A DNA stretch of 64,000 nt from NCBI GenBank assembly GCA_964516765.1, contig CAZEWZ010000003.1:62001-126000 (forward strand). Direction: 5' to 3'. Positions 34,574-43,330 of this stretch are shown here, in pieces. The number at the start of each line of letters is the position of its first letter. Positions within the stretch are counted from its first letter, which is position 1. The notes under the pieces are model-generated. The model was not told where the DNA came from. It worked only from the letters and a program-made list of their open reading frames with translations, and made no database searches. A program made the translations under genes and the position numbers. The stretch comes from CAZEWZ01 sp964516765 (lineage in GTDB: Bacteria; Bacteroidota; Bacteroidia; Flavobacteriales; UBA7430).

Positions 34574-35764
34574 TTATTCAGCATTTAGTTCAGGGACTTT
34601 AATTCTTAAAGAATCAATGAATGGAATCGAATCAAGTAAAAGAGAATCTAGGGGATAAACGGTTGTGTCAATAACGCAGTATTTAATTAGTATTGAATCA
34701 ATGAAATGCTGTTCCTCTATTTTTTTATCGATTACTTTTTGAAATAGTTCTATTTCTAGATTTTCGAAATTAATTTTCATATTTACCAGTGAATCTTTTA
34801 AGATAGTATTTAATATTTTTAGTTGTCTATTTTTTAAAGTACTCTCTATTATCTTATGGCTTAAATCAAGAAGTAAGTCAACCTGATTGGTATCTACCGC
34901 TGATTTAATTAACGCATATTGAGAATTTTCTTTATCTAATTGATTGTTTATTAAATCGAGAGAGCTTAGTTGTTTTTCAAGAATTCGAAGGGCATTTTCA
35001 AGTTCAATTGCTCGCGCATCTAATGATTGCTCTAATTCTATCTTTAAGTACTCATTTTCTTTAATTAGATTTTTTATTTCTTTTTCGGTCAAATATATTT
35101 TTGATGGATCTCTATAAAGTTCATCTGCATATACATTAAAAAAGTCAACACGGCCTTTAGTTTCAGGGCCAATGAAAAGACCAAAACTTCCTTCCCATGA
35201 CTCTTGCATACTGAAACTGTATAGCAACTGACTGTTAATATAAATATCGTGATCAATACCGTTTGTTCTAAGTTCAATGTCATTATACTCGTTAATTCCT
35301 TTGATAATATTATTTTTAATCCATCCGTCTTTTCCTTCTTCAGTAACAATTTGATATCGTCCTTCAACTAATTGGCGTACTCTAAATTTATGAAATTTAT
35401 TGAGTTCGAATATGATTGCTGATTTCCCATCTTTACTAGCGCGACAAATTATCCCAATACTTTGATTAGTGTTTTCCACAGGACCTAGCATTAATGAGCT
35501 TCGAATTCGAAAGCTAGTTATATCGTTTTCCCAATTTGATATAATTGCATAGGGACTTTCTTTTTTTGTTCGATTCATGAAATACTCTCCATCATCAAAT
35601 ACAAAAAAGTTGTCATTGTTAGTCTGAACTGGCCAAATTTCGTTTAGTTCCCCAAAGGATTCCTCAAAAAGTAATTGATTAAGCTTAATGTCAACAGTTT
35701 GTTGACAAATCCCTACACGATGAAAAAACACAATTAGGATACTAAAGCATAATATTTGTTTCAT
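34574..35764 (-). CDS. Secreted protein: LamG/DUF1080-like beta-sandwich plus long coiled coil
   Basis: 396 residues from ATG 35764. An in-frame GTG at 35785 overlaps the -7 box and is rejected. Signal peptide ending near HRVGICQQ. Residues about 30-220 resemble a concanavalin-like (LamG or DUF1080-type) domain, with a periodic beta pattern ending VDFFNVYADELYRDP. Residues about 220-350 are a charged coiled coil (leucine/isoleucine heptads, many E, K, N). The C-terminal 40 residues repeat short SLLLDSIPFIDSL elements. No catalytic residues recognised. It heads the operon with panB and an RluA-type enzyme, from which I cannot deduce a function. Confidence 0.75.
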   Translation of the reverse strand: MKQILCFSILIVFFHRVGICQQTVDIKLNQLLFEESFGELNEIWPVQTNNDNFFVFDDGEYFMNRTKKESPYAIISNWENDITSFRIRSSLMLGPVENTNQSIGIICRASKDGKSAIIFELNKFHKFRVRQLVEGRYQIVTEEGKDGWIKNNIIKGINEYNDIELRTNGIDHDIYINSQLLYSFSMQESWEGSFGLFIGPETKGRVDFFNVYADELYRDPSKIYLTEKEIKNLIKENEYLKIELEQSLDARAIELENALRILEKQLSSLDLINNQLDKENSQYALIKSAVDTNQVDLLLDLSHKIIESTLKNRQLKILNTILKDSLVNMKINFENLEIELFQKVIDKKIEEQHFIDSILIKYCVIDTTVYPLDSLLLDSIPFIDSLRIKVPELNAE

Positions 35765-35784
35765 AGTTGAGTATATTTGACCCA

Positions 35785-35792
35785 CAAAAGTA
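35785..35792 (-). promoter_or_regulatory. -7 box TACTTTTG for the coiled-coil protein-panB-RluA operon
   Basis: Perfect TAnnTTTG on the minus strand, 20 bases before ATG 35764. It decides against a GTG start at 35785. Confidence 0.6.
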
Positions 35793-35803
35793 ATAAAATA
35801 TAA

Positions 35804-35811
35804 TACCTTTG
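35804..35811 (+). promoter_or_regulatory. -7 box TACCTTTG, four bases before ATG
   Basis: Perfect TAnnTTTG followed by TTTC and the ATG at 35816. A TTTG at 35776-35779 lies 24 bases upstream, a little far for a standard -33. It implies a leaderless mRNA for the lipoprotein gene. Confidence 0.6.
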
Positions 35812-35815
35812 TTTC

Positions 35816-36949
35816 ATGATTAGAAAAACAGTTACCTTATTGTGCTCAATAGTCCTATTGGCATCGTGCGACAATGAATTAGATATCACTGCAGATTGGA
35901 AAGATGTATCTGTTATTTATGGTATTCTAAATTCAGAAGATTCCATAAATTATGTTAAACTTAATAAAGCATTTCTTGGACAAGGAGATATAATGTCGAT
36001 GGCTCAGCAATTTGATTCCTTATATTATAACCCTGATCAGGTGGGCCTTAGAATCATTGAATCTCAGCTTACTGGTAATCAATTTACCCCTATAAAGACC
36101 ATAGAGATGGTACCAATAGATAACATCTTAAAGCCCGAAGGTCCATTTAGTTCACCTACACAAATTATATACCAAACCGACCAAATTTTAAATCATCTTA
36201 GATACTACACCGCAGAGGTTTATTATAAAGATACAGACCGAGTGATTGCATCCAACCCTATTCCTATTGATTTACTTAAACCTCTTTCAATGTCTTCTCC
36301 GAACCCTTTTACTCCCATAAATATTGTACCTGATGGTTATGTTTCAAAAGCAGAATGGATTAGTATAAAAGGAGGGAAGTTATATGAATTGAATGTTACC
36401 TTTTATTACGCTGAACAGCAAATAGATGATTTATCTGATGTGGAATATAAATCTCTTGTTTGGTCTTTTCCATATCGAATGTCTTCTTCTATTTCTGGTG
36501 GAGAAAATATGAGTATTAATATAGATGCTTTACAATTCTTGACTTTTTTATCTTCAAATATTGAAGAAAACTTAAATGTATATAGACATGTTGTAGGATT
36601 ACAGGCGATTCAATCTAATTCTGGTAGTGTAGCTATCACACATTCTTGTTTAGATTTTTCTCTTATGGTTGCCGGTGATGATTTATCTACATACATTAAT
36701 TTAAATGAAAATTCTAATTCAATTGTGGTCGATCGTCCAGAGTATACAAATATTTCAAATTCAGACGGACAGCAGTATGTCGGTATATTTTCATCTCGAT
36801 CTAATGATTTAATAGAAAATATCAGAATTAATAACTCTAGCAACAATGAGATTGCATTCAATGAAATTACCAAGAATTTGAATTTTGCTTATTTCGAGGC
36901 ATATATTGATGACGAAGTAATGATTATTGATACGCTTTATGCTGATTAA
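35816..36949 (+). CDS. Lipoprotein, DUF4249-like, function unknown
   Basis: 377 residues. Signal peptide with lipobox LLASC (cysteine at about 18). The mature N terminus DNELDITADWKDVSVIYGILN, followed by INYVKLNKAFLGQGD and a beta-rich body, resembles conserved Bacteroidota lipoproteins annotated as DUF4249 or hypothetical. My family call is by pattern memory only. Likely periplasmic-face or surface lipoprotein. Divergent from the coiled-coil operon and upstream of dnaK (157 bases). No enzymatic motif seen. Confidence 0.7.
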   Translation: MIRKTVTLLCSIVLLASCDNELDITADWKDVSVIYGILNSEDSINYVKLNKAFLGQGDIMSMAQQFDSLYYNPDQVGLRIIESQLTGNQFTPIKTIEMVPIDNILKPEGPFSSPTQIIYQTDQILNHLRYYTAEVYYKDTDRVIASNPIPIDLLKPLSMSSPNPFTPINIVPDGYVSKAEWISIKGGKLYELNVTFYYAEQQIDDLSDVEYKSLVWSFPYRMSSSISGGENMSINIDALQFLTFLSSNIEENLNVYRHVVGLQAIQSNSGSVAITHSCLDFSLMVAGDDLSTYINLNENSNSIVVDRPEYTNISNSDGQQYVGIFSSRSNDLIENIRINNSSNNEIAFNEITKNLNFAYFEAYIDDEVMIIDTLYAD

Positions 36950-36959
36950 TTAGACAAAT

Positions 36960-37007
36960 TGTCATAATTTATGTCATATTTTGATTGATTGTCAGTCATA
37001 ATGTGAC
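36960..37007 (+). promoter_or_regulatory. Three TGTCA-type direct repeats upstream of dnaK
   Basis: TGTCATAATTTA (36960), TGTCATATTTTG (36972) and TGTCAGTCATAATGTGAC (36990) occur within 48 bases, 30-80 bases upstream of the sigma-54-like element. They could be activator-binding sites. The spacings of 12 and 18 bases are not a whole helical turn. Inference only. Confidence 0.3.
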
Positions 37008-37038
37008 CTTTTTTTGATCAAAACATGCTTTTATTCAA

Positions 37039-37053
37039 TGGCATAAAGATTGT
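37039..37053 (+). promoter_or_regulatory. Sigma-54-like -24/-12 promoter element upstream of dnaK
   Basis: TGGCATAAAGATTGT has the GG and TG dinucleotides ten bases apart, as in the TGGCAC-N5-TTGC consensus, with one deviation (GT for GC at -12). It lies 54 bases before the dnaK ATG at 37107. No TAnnTTTG box is found in the same region, which favours this as the promoter. Confidence 0.45.
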
Positions 37054-37106
37054 TTAATATCTGTTAGAAAATAAAAGTAAATAATTTAAGAATTAAATTT
37101 TAAGAT

Positions 37107-38990
37107 ATGAGTAAAATTATCGGAATTGATTTAGGTACGACAAACTCTTGTGTCTCGGTAATGGAAGGTAATGAGCCTGTTGTTATAGCAAATGCTGAAG
37201 GAAAAAGAACTACTCCTTCTATTGTTGCATTTGTGGAAGGTGGAGAAAGAAAAGTTGGAGATCCTGCTAAAAGACAGGCAATCACCAATCCTCAAAAAAC
37301 AATTTCTTCTATCAAACGTTTTATGGGAGAATCTTTTGATAAATGTGCCAAAGAAATCAAAAATGTTCCTTATAAAGTAGCTAAGGGAGACAACAATACT
37401 CCAAGAGTAGATATTGACGGAAGAATGTATACTCCCCAAGAGATTTCTGCAATGGTGCTTCAGAAAATGAAGAAAACAGCGGAAGAGTATTTAGGTCAAG
37501 ATGTTACCGAGGCAGTAATCACTGTCCCTGCATACTTTAACGATTCTCAAAGACATGCAACAAAAGAAGCAGGAGAGATTGCTGGTTTAAAAGTAAGACG
37601 AATTATTAATGAACCTACCGCAGCCGCTTTGGCTTATGGGCTAGATAAAAAAGATAAAGACGTAAATATTGCGGTATTTGATTTGGGTGGTGGAACATTT
37701 GATATTTCCATACTAGAATTAGGTGATGGCGTATTTGAAGTTAAGTCTACCAATGGAGATACTCATTTAGGTGGTGATGATTTCGATCAAGTTATTATTG
37801 ACTGGTTAGCTAAAGAGTTTAAAACAGAAGAGTCTATTGATCTTCGCGAAGACCCTATGGCTCTTCAACGTCTAAAAGAGGCTGCCGAAAAAGCAAAAGT
37901 AGAATTATCTTCTTCGACACAGACTGAGATTAATCTTCCTTATGTTACTGCAACAGCTTCTGGTCCTAAGCACTTAGTTCGTTCTTTATCAAGGTCTAAA
38001 TTTGAGCAGCTTTCTGATTCATTAATTAAGCGTTCTATCACACCATGTAAAAAGGCCTTGGCAGATTCAGGTTTAGATAAAAAAGAAATAGATGAGGTGA
38101 TTCTAGTTGGAGGTTCTACTCGTATTCCTGCTATTCAGTCTATAGTTGAAGAATTTTTCGGAAAGAAGCCTTCCAAAGGAGTGAACCCTGACGAGGTAGT
38201 TGCTGTAGGTGCAGCTATCCAAGGTGGTGTATTAACTGGTGAGGTAAAGGATGTTCTTTTATTAGATGTGACCCCATTATCTCTTGGAATTGAGACTATG
38301 GGAGGTGTTTTCACTAAATTGATTGATGCTAATACTACTATCCCTACAAATAAGTCTCAGATTTTCTCTACTGCCGCTGACAATCAGCCTGCTGTAGATA
38401 TTCATGTTCTCCAAGGTGAACGATCCATGGCTACAGATAATAAAACGATTGGTCGCTTTCAATTAACTGACATTCCTCCTGCACAAAGAGGAGTTCCACA
38501 AATTGAAGTTTCATTTGATATTGATGCTAATGGAATTATGAAAGTTTCTGCTAAAGACAAGGCTACTGGTAAAGAACAGCATATTAATATTGAATCTTCT
38601 TCTGGATTAACAGAGGCTGAAATTCAGACCATGCGTGATGAGGCAAAAGCCAACGAAGATGCAGATAAAGAGGCAAAAGAAACAGTTGATAAATTAAATT
38701 CTGCAGATCAAATGATTTTTCAGACTGAAAAGCAAATTTCTGAATTTGGCGACAAATTACCCGAAGACAAAAAAGCACCTATAGAAGATGCCATAGCAGA
38801 TCTTAAAAAAGCACATGAGTCAAAAGATATAGCAGCTATCGATGTCAAAATGGAAGCTTTAACTCAAATCTTTCAAGCAGCCTCTCAAGACATGTATAAA
38901 GAGTCTAATGAGGGAGAGAAAGATTCTCAACCAGAACCCTCTGAATCTACAGAAGATGTTACTGATGTTGATTTTGAAGAAGTCAAATAA
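37107..38990 (+). CDS. dnaK: Chaperone DnaK (Hsp70)
   Basis: 627 residues. ATP-dependent folding chaperone working with DnaJ and GrpE (neither is in this window). Seen: IGIDLGTTNSCVSVMEG at the start, AYFNDSQRHATKEAG, the ATPase signature IFDLGGGTFD-type (VFDLGGGTFDISILE), VLVGGSTRIPAIQ (near 334-347), substrate-binding DVTPLSLGIETMGGVFTKLI, and the acidic C terminus ending DVTDVDFEEVK. Complete. No dnaJ follows; a terminator ends the transcript. Confidence 0.98.
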   Translation: MSKIIGIDLGTTNSCVSVMEGNEPVVIANAEGKRTTPSIVAFVEGGERKVGDPAKRQAITNPQKTISSIKRFMGESFDKCAKEIKNVPYKVAKGDNNTPRVDIDGRMYTPQEISAMVLQKMKKTAEEYLGQDVTEAVITVPAYFNDSQRHATKEAGEIAGLKVRRIINEPTAAALAYGLDKKDKDVNIAVFDLGGGTFDISILELGDGVFEVKSTNGDTHLGGDDFDQVIIDWLAKEFKTEESIDLREDPMALQRLKEAAEKAKVELSSSTQTEINLPYVTATASGPKHLVRSLSRSKFEQLSDSLIKRSITPCKKALADSGLDKKEIDEVILVGGSTRIPAIQSIVEEFFGKKPSKGVNPDEVVAVGAAIQGGVLTGEVKDVLLLDVTPLSLGIETMGGVFTKLIDANTTIPTNKSQIFSTAADNQPAVDIHVLQGERSMATDNKTIGRFQLTDIPPAQRGVPQIEVSFDIDANGIMKVSAKDKATGKEQHINIESSSGLTEAEIQTMRDEAKANEDADKEAKETVDKLNSADQMIFQTEKQISEFGDKLPEDKKAPIEDAIADLKKAHESKDIAAIDVKMEALTQIFQAASQDMYKESNEGEKDSQPEPSESTEDVTDVDFEEVK

Positions 38991-39008
38991 GGAGAATTAT
39001 GGATAAAT

Positions 39009-39035
39009 AAAAAGCCCAATATTGGGCTTTTTATT
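39009..39035 (+). terminator. Rho-independent terminator after dnaK
   Basis: Perfect palindrome of 20 bases (39011-39030, GCCCAAT/ATTGGGC core), followed by a T-rich tail. Confidence 0.85.
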
Positions 39036-39085
39036 TTTTTAGACCATTTCTATTCATTAATATTGTTATATATAAAAATAAAAAA

Positions 39086-39436
39086 ATGAGACATAAACTT
39101 ATTTATAGCCTATCAAGCCTGTTGTTAATCTTAGCATCTTGTTCACAAAATACTGAGTCCACATCTAAAGAAAAAATAATTCATACTCAGTCATCTAATG
39201 AAGATTTTAATTCTGAAGTGATAAAAATAAGTACAGAGATTGAGAAAATATTTTTAAAAGAAAAAGATGCTAAATCTCGTTTAAATAGGATTTCATCGAT
39301 TCAGAAAAAAACAAAACTGCCCTTCCTTGATTTTAAAAAGGTTATGATTAAAAGTATGAGGAAATTAAATATTCCAGATGAAGATCAAAAATTCATGATT
39401 AAATCTTTTGACACTATGAATAAAAATTCTTTTTGA
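39086..39436 (+). CDS. Small lipoprotein, function unknown
   Basis: 116 residues. Signal peptide with clear lipobox LILASC (cysteine at about 19), then a serine/threonine and lysine-rich linker and a helical C-terminal part (about 45-116) with many charged residues. No known domain recognised. It sits alone between the dnaK terminator and its own terminator at 39464. The start is preceded by an AT-rich run without a clear promoter box. Confidence 0.75.
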   Translation: MRHKLIYSLSSLLLILASCSQNTESTSKEKIIHTQSSNEDFNSEVIKISTEIEKIFLKEKDAKSRLNRISSIQKKTKLPFLDFKKVMIKSMRKLNIPDEDQKFMIKSFDTMNKNSF

Positions 39437-39463
39437 TATAATAAGAGTTTCTTATCTGTAATT

Positions 39464-39498
39464 AAAACCCTCCAAATTAAAAGGAGGGTTTTGTTTTT
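39464..39498 (+). terminator. Rho-independent terminator after the small lipoprotein gene
   Basis: Perfect 10-bp stem AAAACCCTCC with its complement (39464-39473 and 39483-39492), nine-base loop, then GTTTTT. Confidence 0.85.
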
Positions 39499-39530
39499 AA
39501 CATATATCTAATAAACAATTTGTGTTACAT

Positions 39531-40805
39531 ATGTATAAGCCTCTTGCAGAAAGACTAAGACCTAAAATCTTAGAAGAATATATTGGTCAAGCTCATCTTG
39601 TGGGTGAAGATTCTGTTTTCCGAAAAGCCATCGAATCTGGTGTTTTGCCATCGTTAATTTTTTGGGGACCTCCCGGGGTAGGGAAAACAACTTTAGCAAG
39701 TTTAATTGCTGAGCAGTTAGGTCGAGAAATTTATACTCTTAGTGCAATCAATTCTGGTGTTAAAGATGTTAGAGAAGTTATTGATAAAGTAGGTAGTAGA
39801 GGAATTTTCGGAACCGCTAGTCCAGTTTTGTTTATTGATGAAATACATCGGTTTAGTAAATCTCAACAAGATTCACTTCTTGGAGCTGTTGAGACGGGAG
39901 TTGTAACTCTTATTGGCGCGACGACAGAAAATCCTTCTTTTGAGGTTATTCCAGCTTTACTTTCTCGATGTCATGTATATATACTCGATCATTTTTCAGA
40001 CCAAGACCTACAGAAATTACTTCAAAGAGCAATTTCTCTAGATGTACAACTCTCTAAAAAAGAGATTATAATCCATGAAGATAAGGCCTTGTTAAGATTG
40101 TCTGGTGGGGACGCGCGTAAACTGCTTAATATTTTTGAATTGATTATTAATTCTGAGAATACAAGCCAAGTTATTGTTAACGATTCGCTAGTAAATAAAC
40201 ACGCTCAACAAGTACTAATATCATATGATAAAGGAGGAGAAAAGCATTATGATGTAGTTTCAGCCTTAATTAAATCTATCCGGGGAAGCGATCCAAATGG
40301 AGCAGTATATTGGTTAGCTAGAATGATTGATGGCGGAGAGGATGTGAAATTTATTGCAAGGAGATTATTAATCGCTGCGAGTGAAGATATTGGAAATGCA
40401 AATCCAACGGCACTAATTATGGCGAATAATTGTTTTCAAGCAGTAAGTCTGATTGGTATGCCTGAGAGTAGAATTATTCTTTCCCAATGCGTTACTTATT
40501 TAGCAACCTCAATAAAGAGTAATTCCTCACATATTGCAATTAATAAAGCACAAATAGCGATTAAAAAGAGCGGATTTTTATCAGTTCCCCTTCATTTGAG
40601 AAATGCACCTACTGAATTGATGAAAGATTTAAATTATAGTAAAGATTATAAATATGCCCATGATTACCAAAATCATTTTATTGAGCAAGAATTTCTTCCA
40701 GAAGAATTAAGTGGGAGTAAATTTTTTGATCCTGGAAACAATTCTAGAGAAAATTCAATTCGAGAATTCTTGAGAATACGTTGGAAAGATAAATATGGAT
40801 ATTAA
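39531..40805 (+). CDS. rarA: Replication-associated recombination protein A (RarA/MgsA)
   Basis: 424 residues from ATG 39531. An in-frame GTG three codons earlier is rejected because MYKPLAERLRPK matches the usual family start. RarA is an AAA+ ATPase related to clamp-loader subunits that acts at stalled forks. Seen: GPPGVGKTTLA Walker A (about 46-56), LFIDEIHRF Walker B, GATTENPSFEV sensor 1, LSRCHVYILD arginine-finger region, and a C-terminal tetramerisation part (KAQIAIKKSGFLSVPLHLRNAPTELMK-like). Intact. Confidence 0.95.
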   Translation: MYKPLAERLRPKILEEYIGQAHLVGEDSVFRKAIESGVLPSLIFWGPPGVGKTTLASLIAEQLGREIYTLSAINSGVKDVREVIDKVGSRGIFGTASPVLFIDEIHRFSKSQQDSLLGAVETGVVTLIGATTENPSFEVIPALLSRCHVYILDHFSDQDLQKLLQRAISLDVQLSKKEIIIHEDKALLRLSGGDARKLLNIFELIINSENTSQVIVNDSLVNKHAQQVLISYDKGGEKHYDVVSALIKSIRGSDPNGAVYWLARMIDGGEDVKFIARRLLIAASEDIGNANPTALIMANNCFQAVSLIGMPESRIILSQCVTYLATSIKSNSSHIAINKAQIAIKKSGFLSVPLHLRNAPTELMKDLNYSKDYKYAHDYQNHFIEQEFLPEELSGSKFFDPGNNSRENSIREFLRIRWKDKYGY

Positions 40806-40819
40806 ACCGGCCAATAAGA

Positions 40820-41515
40820 TTATACTATATAAGCCAAGAGACTGGCAAAACCAATAGCGACTAATTTTTGGATATTAAATTTATGCCCTTCCGAACTTTC
40901 AAAAAGTATAGTGGTCGAAATGTGAAGGAATATTCCGACCACAATAGCCATAATTTCTTGGTGATATTGTCCAATCTCTTGAATTAGGTGTCCCGTCAAG
41001 CTCCCTAGTGGAGCCATGAGTGCGAAAAAGCTGATTAGGATAATTGATTTAAGTGTAGAAAAATTTGCTTGTGTAAAGAGACTCATTAATACAATTGTAA
41101 CGGGGATTTTATGTAAGGCAATTCCTGTTAGCAAGGAATTCTCAAGATGTCCGTGTAAGTGCCCATGATACTCGATTCCCCCTAGTGGCATTCCCTCGAG
41201 GTATGCGTGGATGGCAAGGCTAAGCAGCATTGAAGTGGGGACAGTTTTGTTGTGAGAGTGTCCATGCCCATGCTCAATTCCCTGAGAGAAAAATTCCAAT
41301 ACAATCTGAAGAATAAATCCAATTAATAGAAAAAGACCAATATTTTTGGTCTCTCCAGAATATACTTCCGGAATGAGATGAAAAACAGAAATAGCAAATA
41401 GGTAAGCACCAGAAAAAGCTAACAGTAGCTTAATGGCGTTCGTATTTAGATTACTTACTAGTCGAACAAGGATTAGGCCAATAAAAACGGAGCCAATAAG
41501 AAATATATATGTCAT
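40820..41515 (-). CDS. ZIP family divalent metal transporter
   Basis: 231 residues with about eight hydrophobic membrane segments. Seen: a histidine-rich loop GIEHGHGHSH between segments three and four, SLAIHAYLEGMPLGG (transmembrane metal-binding motif of segment four), LTGIALHKIPVTI (segment five) and GIFLHIS. Family role: import of Zn2+ or Fe2+ into the cytoplasm. Metal specificity is unknown. It has its own -7 box at 41536-41543. Confidence 0.9.
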   Translation of the reverse strand: MTYIFLIGSVFIGLILVRLVSNLNTNAIKLLLAFSGAYLFAISVFHLIPEVYSGETKNIGLFLLIGFILQIVLEFFSQGIEHGHGHSHNKTVPTSMLLSLAIHAYLEGMPLGGIEYHGHLHGHLENSLLTGIALHKIPVTIVLMSLFTQANFSTLKSIILISFFALMAPLGSLTGHLIQEIGQYHQEIMAIVVGIFLHISTTILFESSEGHKFNIQKLVAIGFASLLAYIV

Positions 41516-41535
41516 TTCAACGAATTATTCTAAGT

Positions 41536-41543
41536 CAAATATA
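41536..41543 (-). promoter_or_regulatory. -7 box TATATTTG for the ZIP transporter gene
   Basis: Perfect TAnnTTTG on the minus strand, 20 bases before ATG 41515. Confidence 0.55.
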
Positions 41544-41565
41544 TAAAGAAAATGAATAATTAGCT

Positions 41566-42297
41566 CTAGTTTTTTTTCAATAATAAAATAAGCCTATCCG
41601 AATGCTCTTCTTCGAATATATTAAGATGGTAGTCACCAAAAACTTTAACGATATTGAGTCCAGAAATACTTGCCATTTTTTGAAAGTCTGTCATTATGAA
41701 TGCACTGACTCTTTCTTGAAAATGAAACTCTTTTTTCTGGTCCTTGACACAAATATTTTTATTGATATGGGTGCCGTCAAAATATCTTCTTATATTAAAT
41801 ATAATTGAGTCTATTTCTTTAGTTTCTTCTATGATTAGATTGTGTAATACTTTTTTGACATTAAAAAAATCAAGCACTAGTATTCCATGTGGACGAAGGT
41901 TTTCACATATAGCGCTTAATACATCGATATTATCACGGGTATTATTAAAATAACCAAAACTTGTAAAAAGATTAAATACATAGTCAAAATGATTGCTTTT
42001 GTAAACATGTCTCATGTCATGTAGAGCAAAATGAGCTCCATCCACCATTAATTCTTTGGCCTTTGCTATGCTATGCTCAGATAAATCTATGCCTGTTGAT
42101 ATATATCCTTTTTTAGCAAGATGAATAGTGTGTCTTCCTTTTCCACAAGCTAGGTCTAATACTTTATTTCCATCCTTCATATTGAGATGATTACATAGCT
42201 TATCAATAAAATTAGAGGCCTCTGTTTCATTTCTATTTTGATACAAAATATGATAATATTCAGTGTTAAACCAATCGATAAACCAATCTTTTTTCAT
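41566..42297 (-). CDS. Class I SAM-dependent methyltransferase, target unknown
   Basis: 243 residues. Seen: motif I VLDLACGKGRHTIHLAKKG (about 41-59), the acidic residue in GIDLSE (about 66-71), and motif II-like MRHVYKSNHFDYVFNLF. The N terminus DWFNTEYYHILYQNRN is found in a Bacteroidota methyltransferase group of unknown substrate. Cytoplasmic. Two bases separate it from the TauE/SafE gene upstream, so they form an operon. Confidence 0.85.
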   Translation of the reverse strand: MKKDWFIDWFNTEYYHILYQNRNETEASNFIDKLCNHLNMKDGNKVLDLACGKGRHTIHLAKKGYISTGIDLSEHSIAKAKELMVDGAHFALHDMRHVYKSNHFDYVFNLFTSFGYFNNTRDNIDVLSAICENLRPHGILVLDFFNVKKVLHNLIIEETKEIDSIIFNIRRYFDGTHINKNICVKDQKKEFHFQERVSAFIMTDFQKMASISGLNIVKVFGDYHLNIFEEEHSDRLILLLKKN

Positions 42298-42299
42298 AG

Positions 42300-43079
42300 T
42301 TAAAGGATGTATAAATGAAGATTGAATAATTTTATTATTGCCAAAGAAATCATAAATATTAGGAGTCGTCTAACGCATAGTGCATATTTTTTATTTTCTA
42401 GCGTATATTTGGTCGCTAACCAGGCTCCCAGACCTTGCCCTGATGCCAAAGAAAAGGCGGGTATCCAATCTACTTGGTTGTTGTACATATAAATTAATAG
42501 CGCGGGCAGTGTGATGGCTGTAGAAATGATGATTTTTATAAAATTAGCATCCAAAATACTATATTTTGTAATTAACACTAAAGCACTTAAAAATAGAATA
42601 CCCATTCCCATTTGAATAAAGCCCGCATACCATCCAATTACAAAGAATATAATAAAATTTATTATACTCTTATTGTTCCCTCTTTGTTCTGAATCAATTA
42701 GCCAATTTTTAGGTTTAAATGTGACTAGAAAAAGAATGAAAATCATCAGATAGCCCATCATTGAGCTGAGCGTGTCGTCTGACAGTTGAATGGCCGTACA
42801 AGCACCAAATACTGTTCCCAGTACACAGGGTGGAATAAACCAAAGACTCTCCTTAAATAGGGATTTAAATTGAGTATTTTTTTTAAAAGTTAGCACACTC
42901 ACAATGCATTGCACCATTGCTCCGAGTCGGTTCGTTCCATTGGCAAGACCCGGAGGCATTCCTGAAAACAGCAATAGGCTTAGGGTGAAAATAGATCCAT
43001 TTCCCGCAATTGTATTAATAATACCCGCCAATAAGCCAGCAAATGAAAATAATAGATAGAAATACCACTCTAAATTCAT
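42300..43079 (-). CDS. TauE/SafE family membrane transporter
   Basis: 259 residues with roughly eight transmembrane segments. Seen: GLLAGIINTIAGNGSIFTL at the N terminus (the conserved G-N-G-x-x-x repeat region), TNRLGAMVQC and GWYAGFIQMGMGILFLSAL in the second half. Family role: export of sulfite, sulfoacetate or related anions, but substrates vary widely and none is implied here. Precedes the methyltransferase by two bases. Confidence 0.85.
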   Translation of the reverse strand: MNLEWYFYLLFSFAGLLAGIINTIAGNGSIFTLSLLLFSGMPPGLANGTNRLGAMVQCIVSVLTFKKNTQFKSLFKESLWFIPPCVLGTVFGACTAIQLSDDTLSSMMGYLMIFILFLVTFKPKNWLIDSEQRGNNKSIINFIIFFVIGWYAGFIQMGMGILFLSALVLITKYSILDANFIKIIISTAITLPALLIYMYNNQVDWIPAFSLASGQGLGAWLATKYTLENKKYALCVRRLLIFMISLAIIKLFNLHLYIL

Positions 43080-43330
43080 GAATTAAATTTTTAAAATTGA
43101 TCTATTTTTCTCGATCTAATTAAATAAATTTTACGTTCGAATATACATTTTTTTCATTTTCAATTTGACTATAATGTTATTATTTATATATGGAATTAAA
43201 TTGCTAGGTCAAGATTATTTTTTTAATAAAATAGCAGATTTAAGTTAACATTGAATGGTTCACAAGTTCCTAATATATTATTCATGAAACTAGATTAGTT
43301 TTATAATTTTAAATTGTAAAAATAAAACCA

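Noticed and set aside
35765..35785. GTG start for the coiled-coil secreted protein
   Set aside because: The GTG overlaps the -7 box at 35785-35792, and the signal peptide begins naturally at ATG 35764.
37100..37439. Frames opposite dnaK on the minus strand
   Set aside because: They are antisense shadows of a highly conserved gene, with no promoter or family resemblance.
43080..43330. Possible promoter or small gene between the TauE/SafE and TPR genes
   Set aside because: No TAnnTTTG box and no credible frame. The sequence is low-complexity AT.
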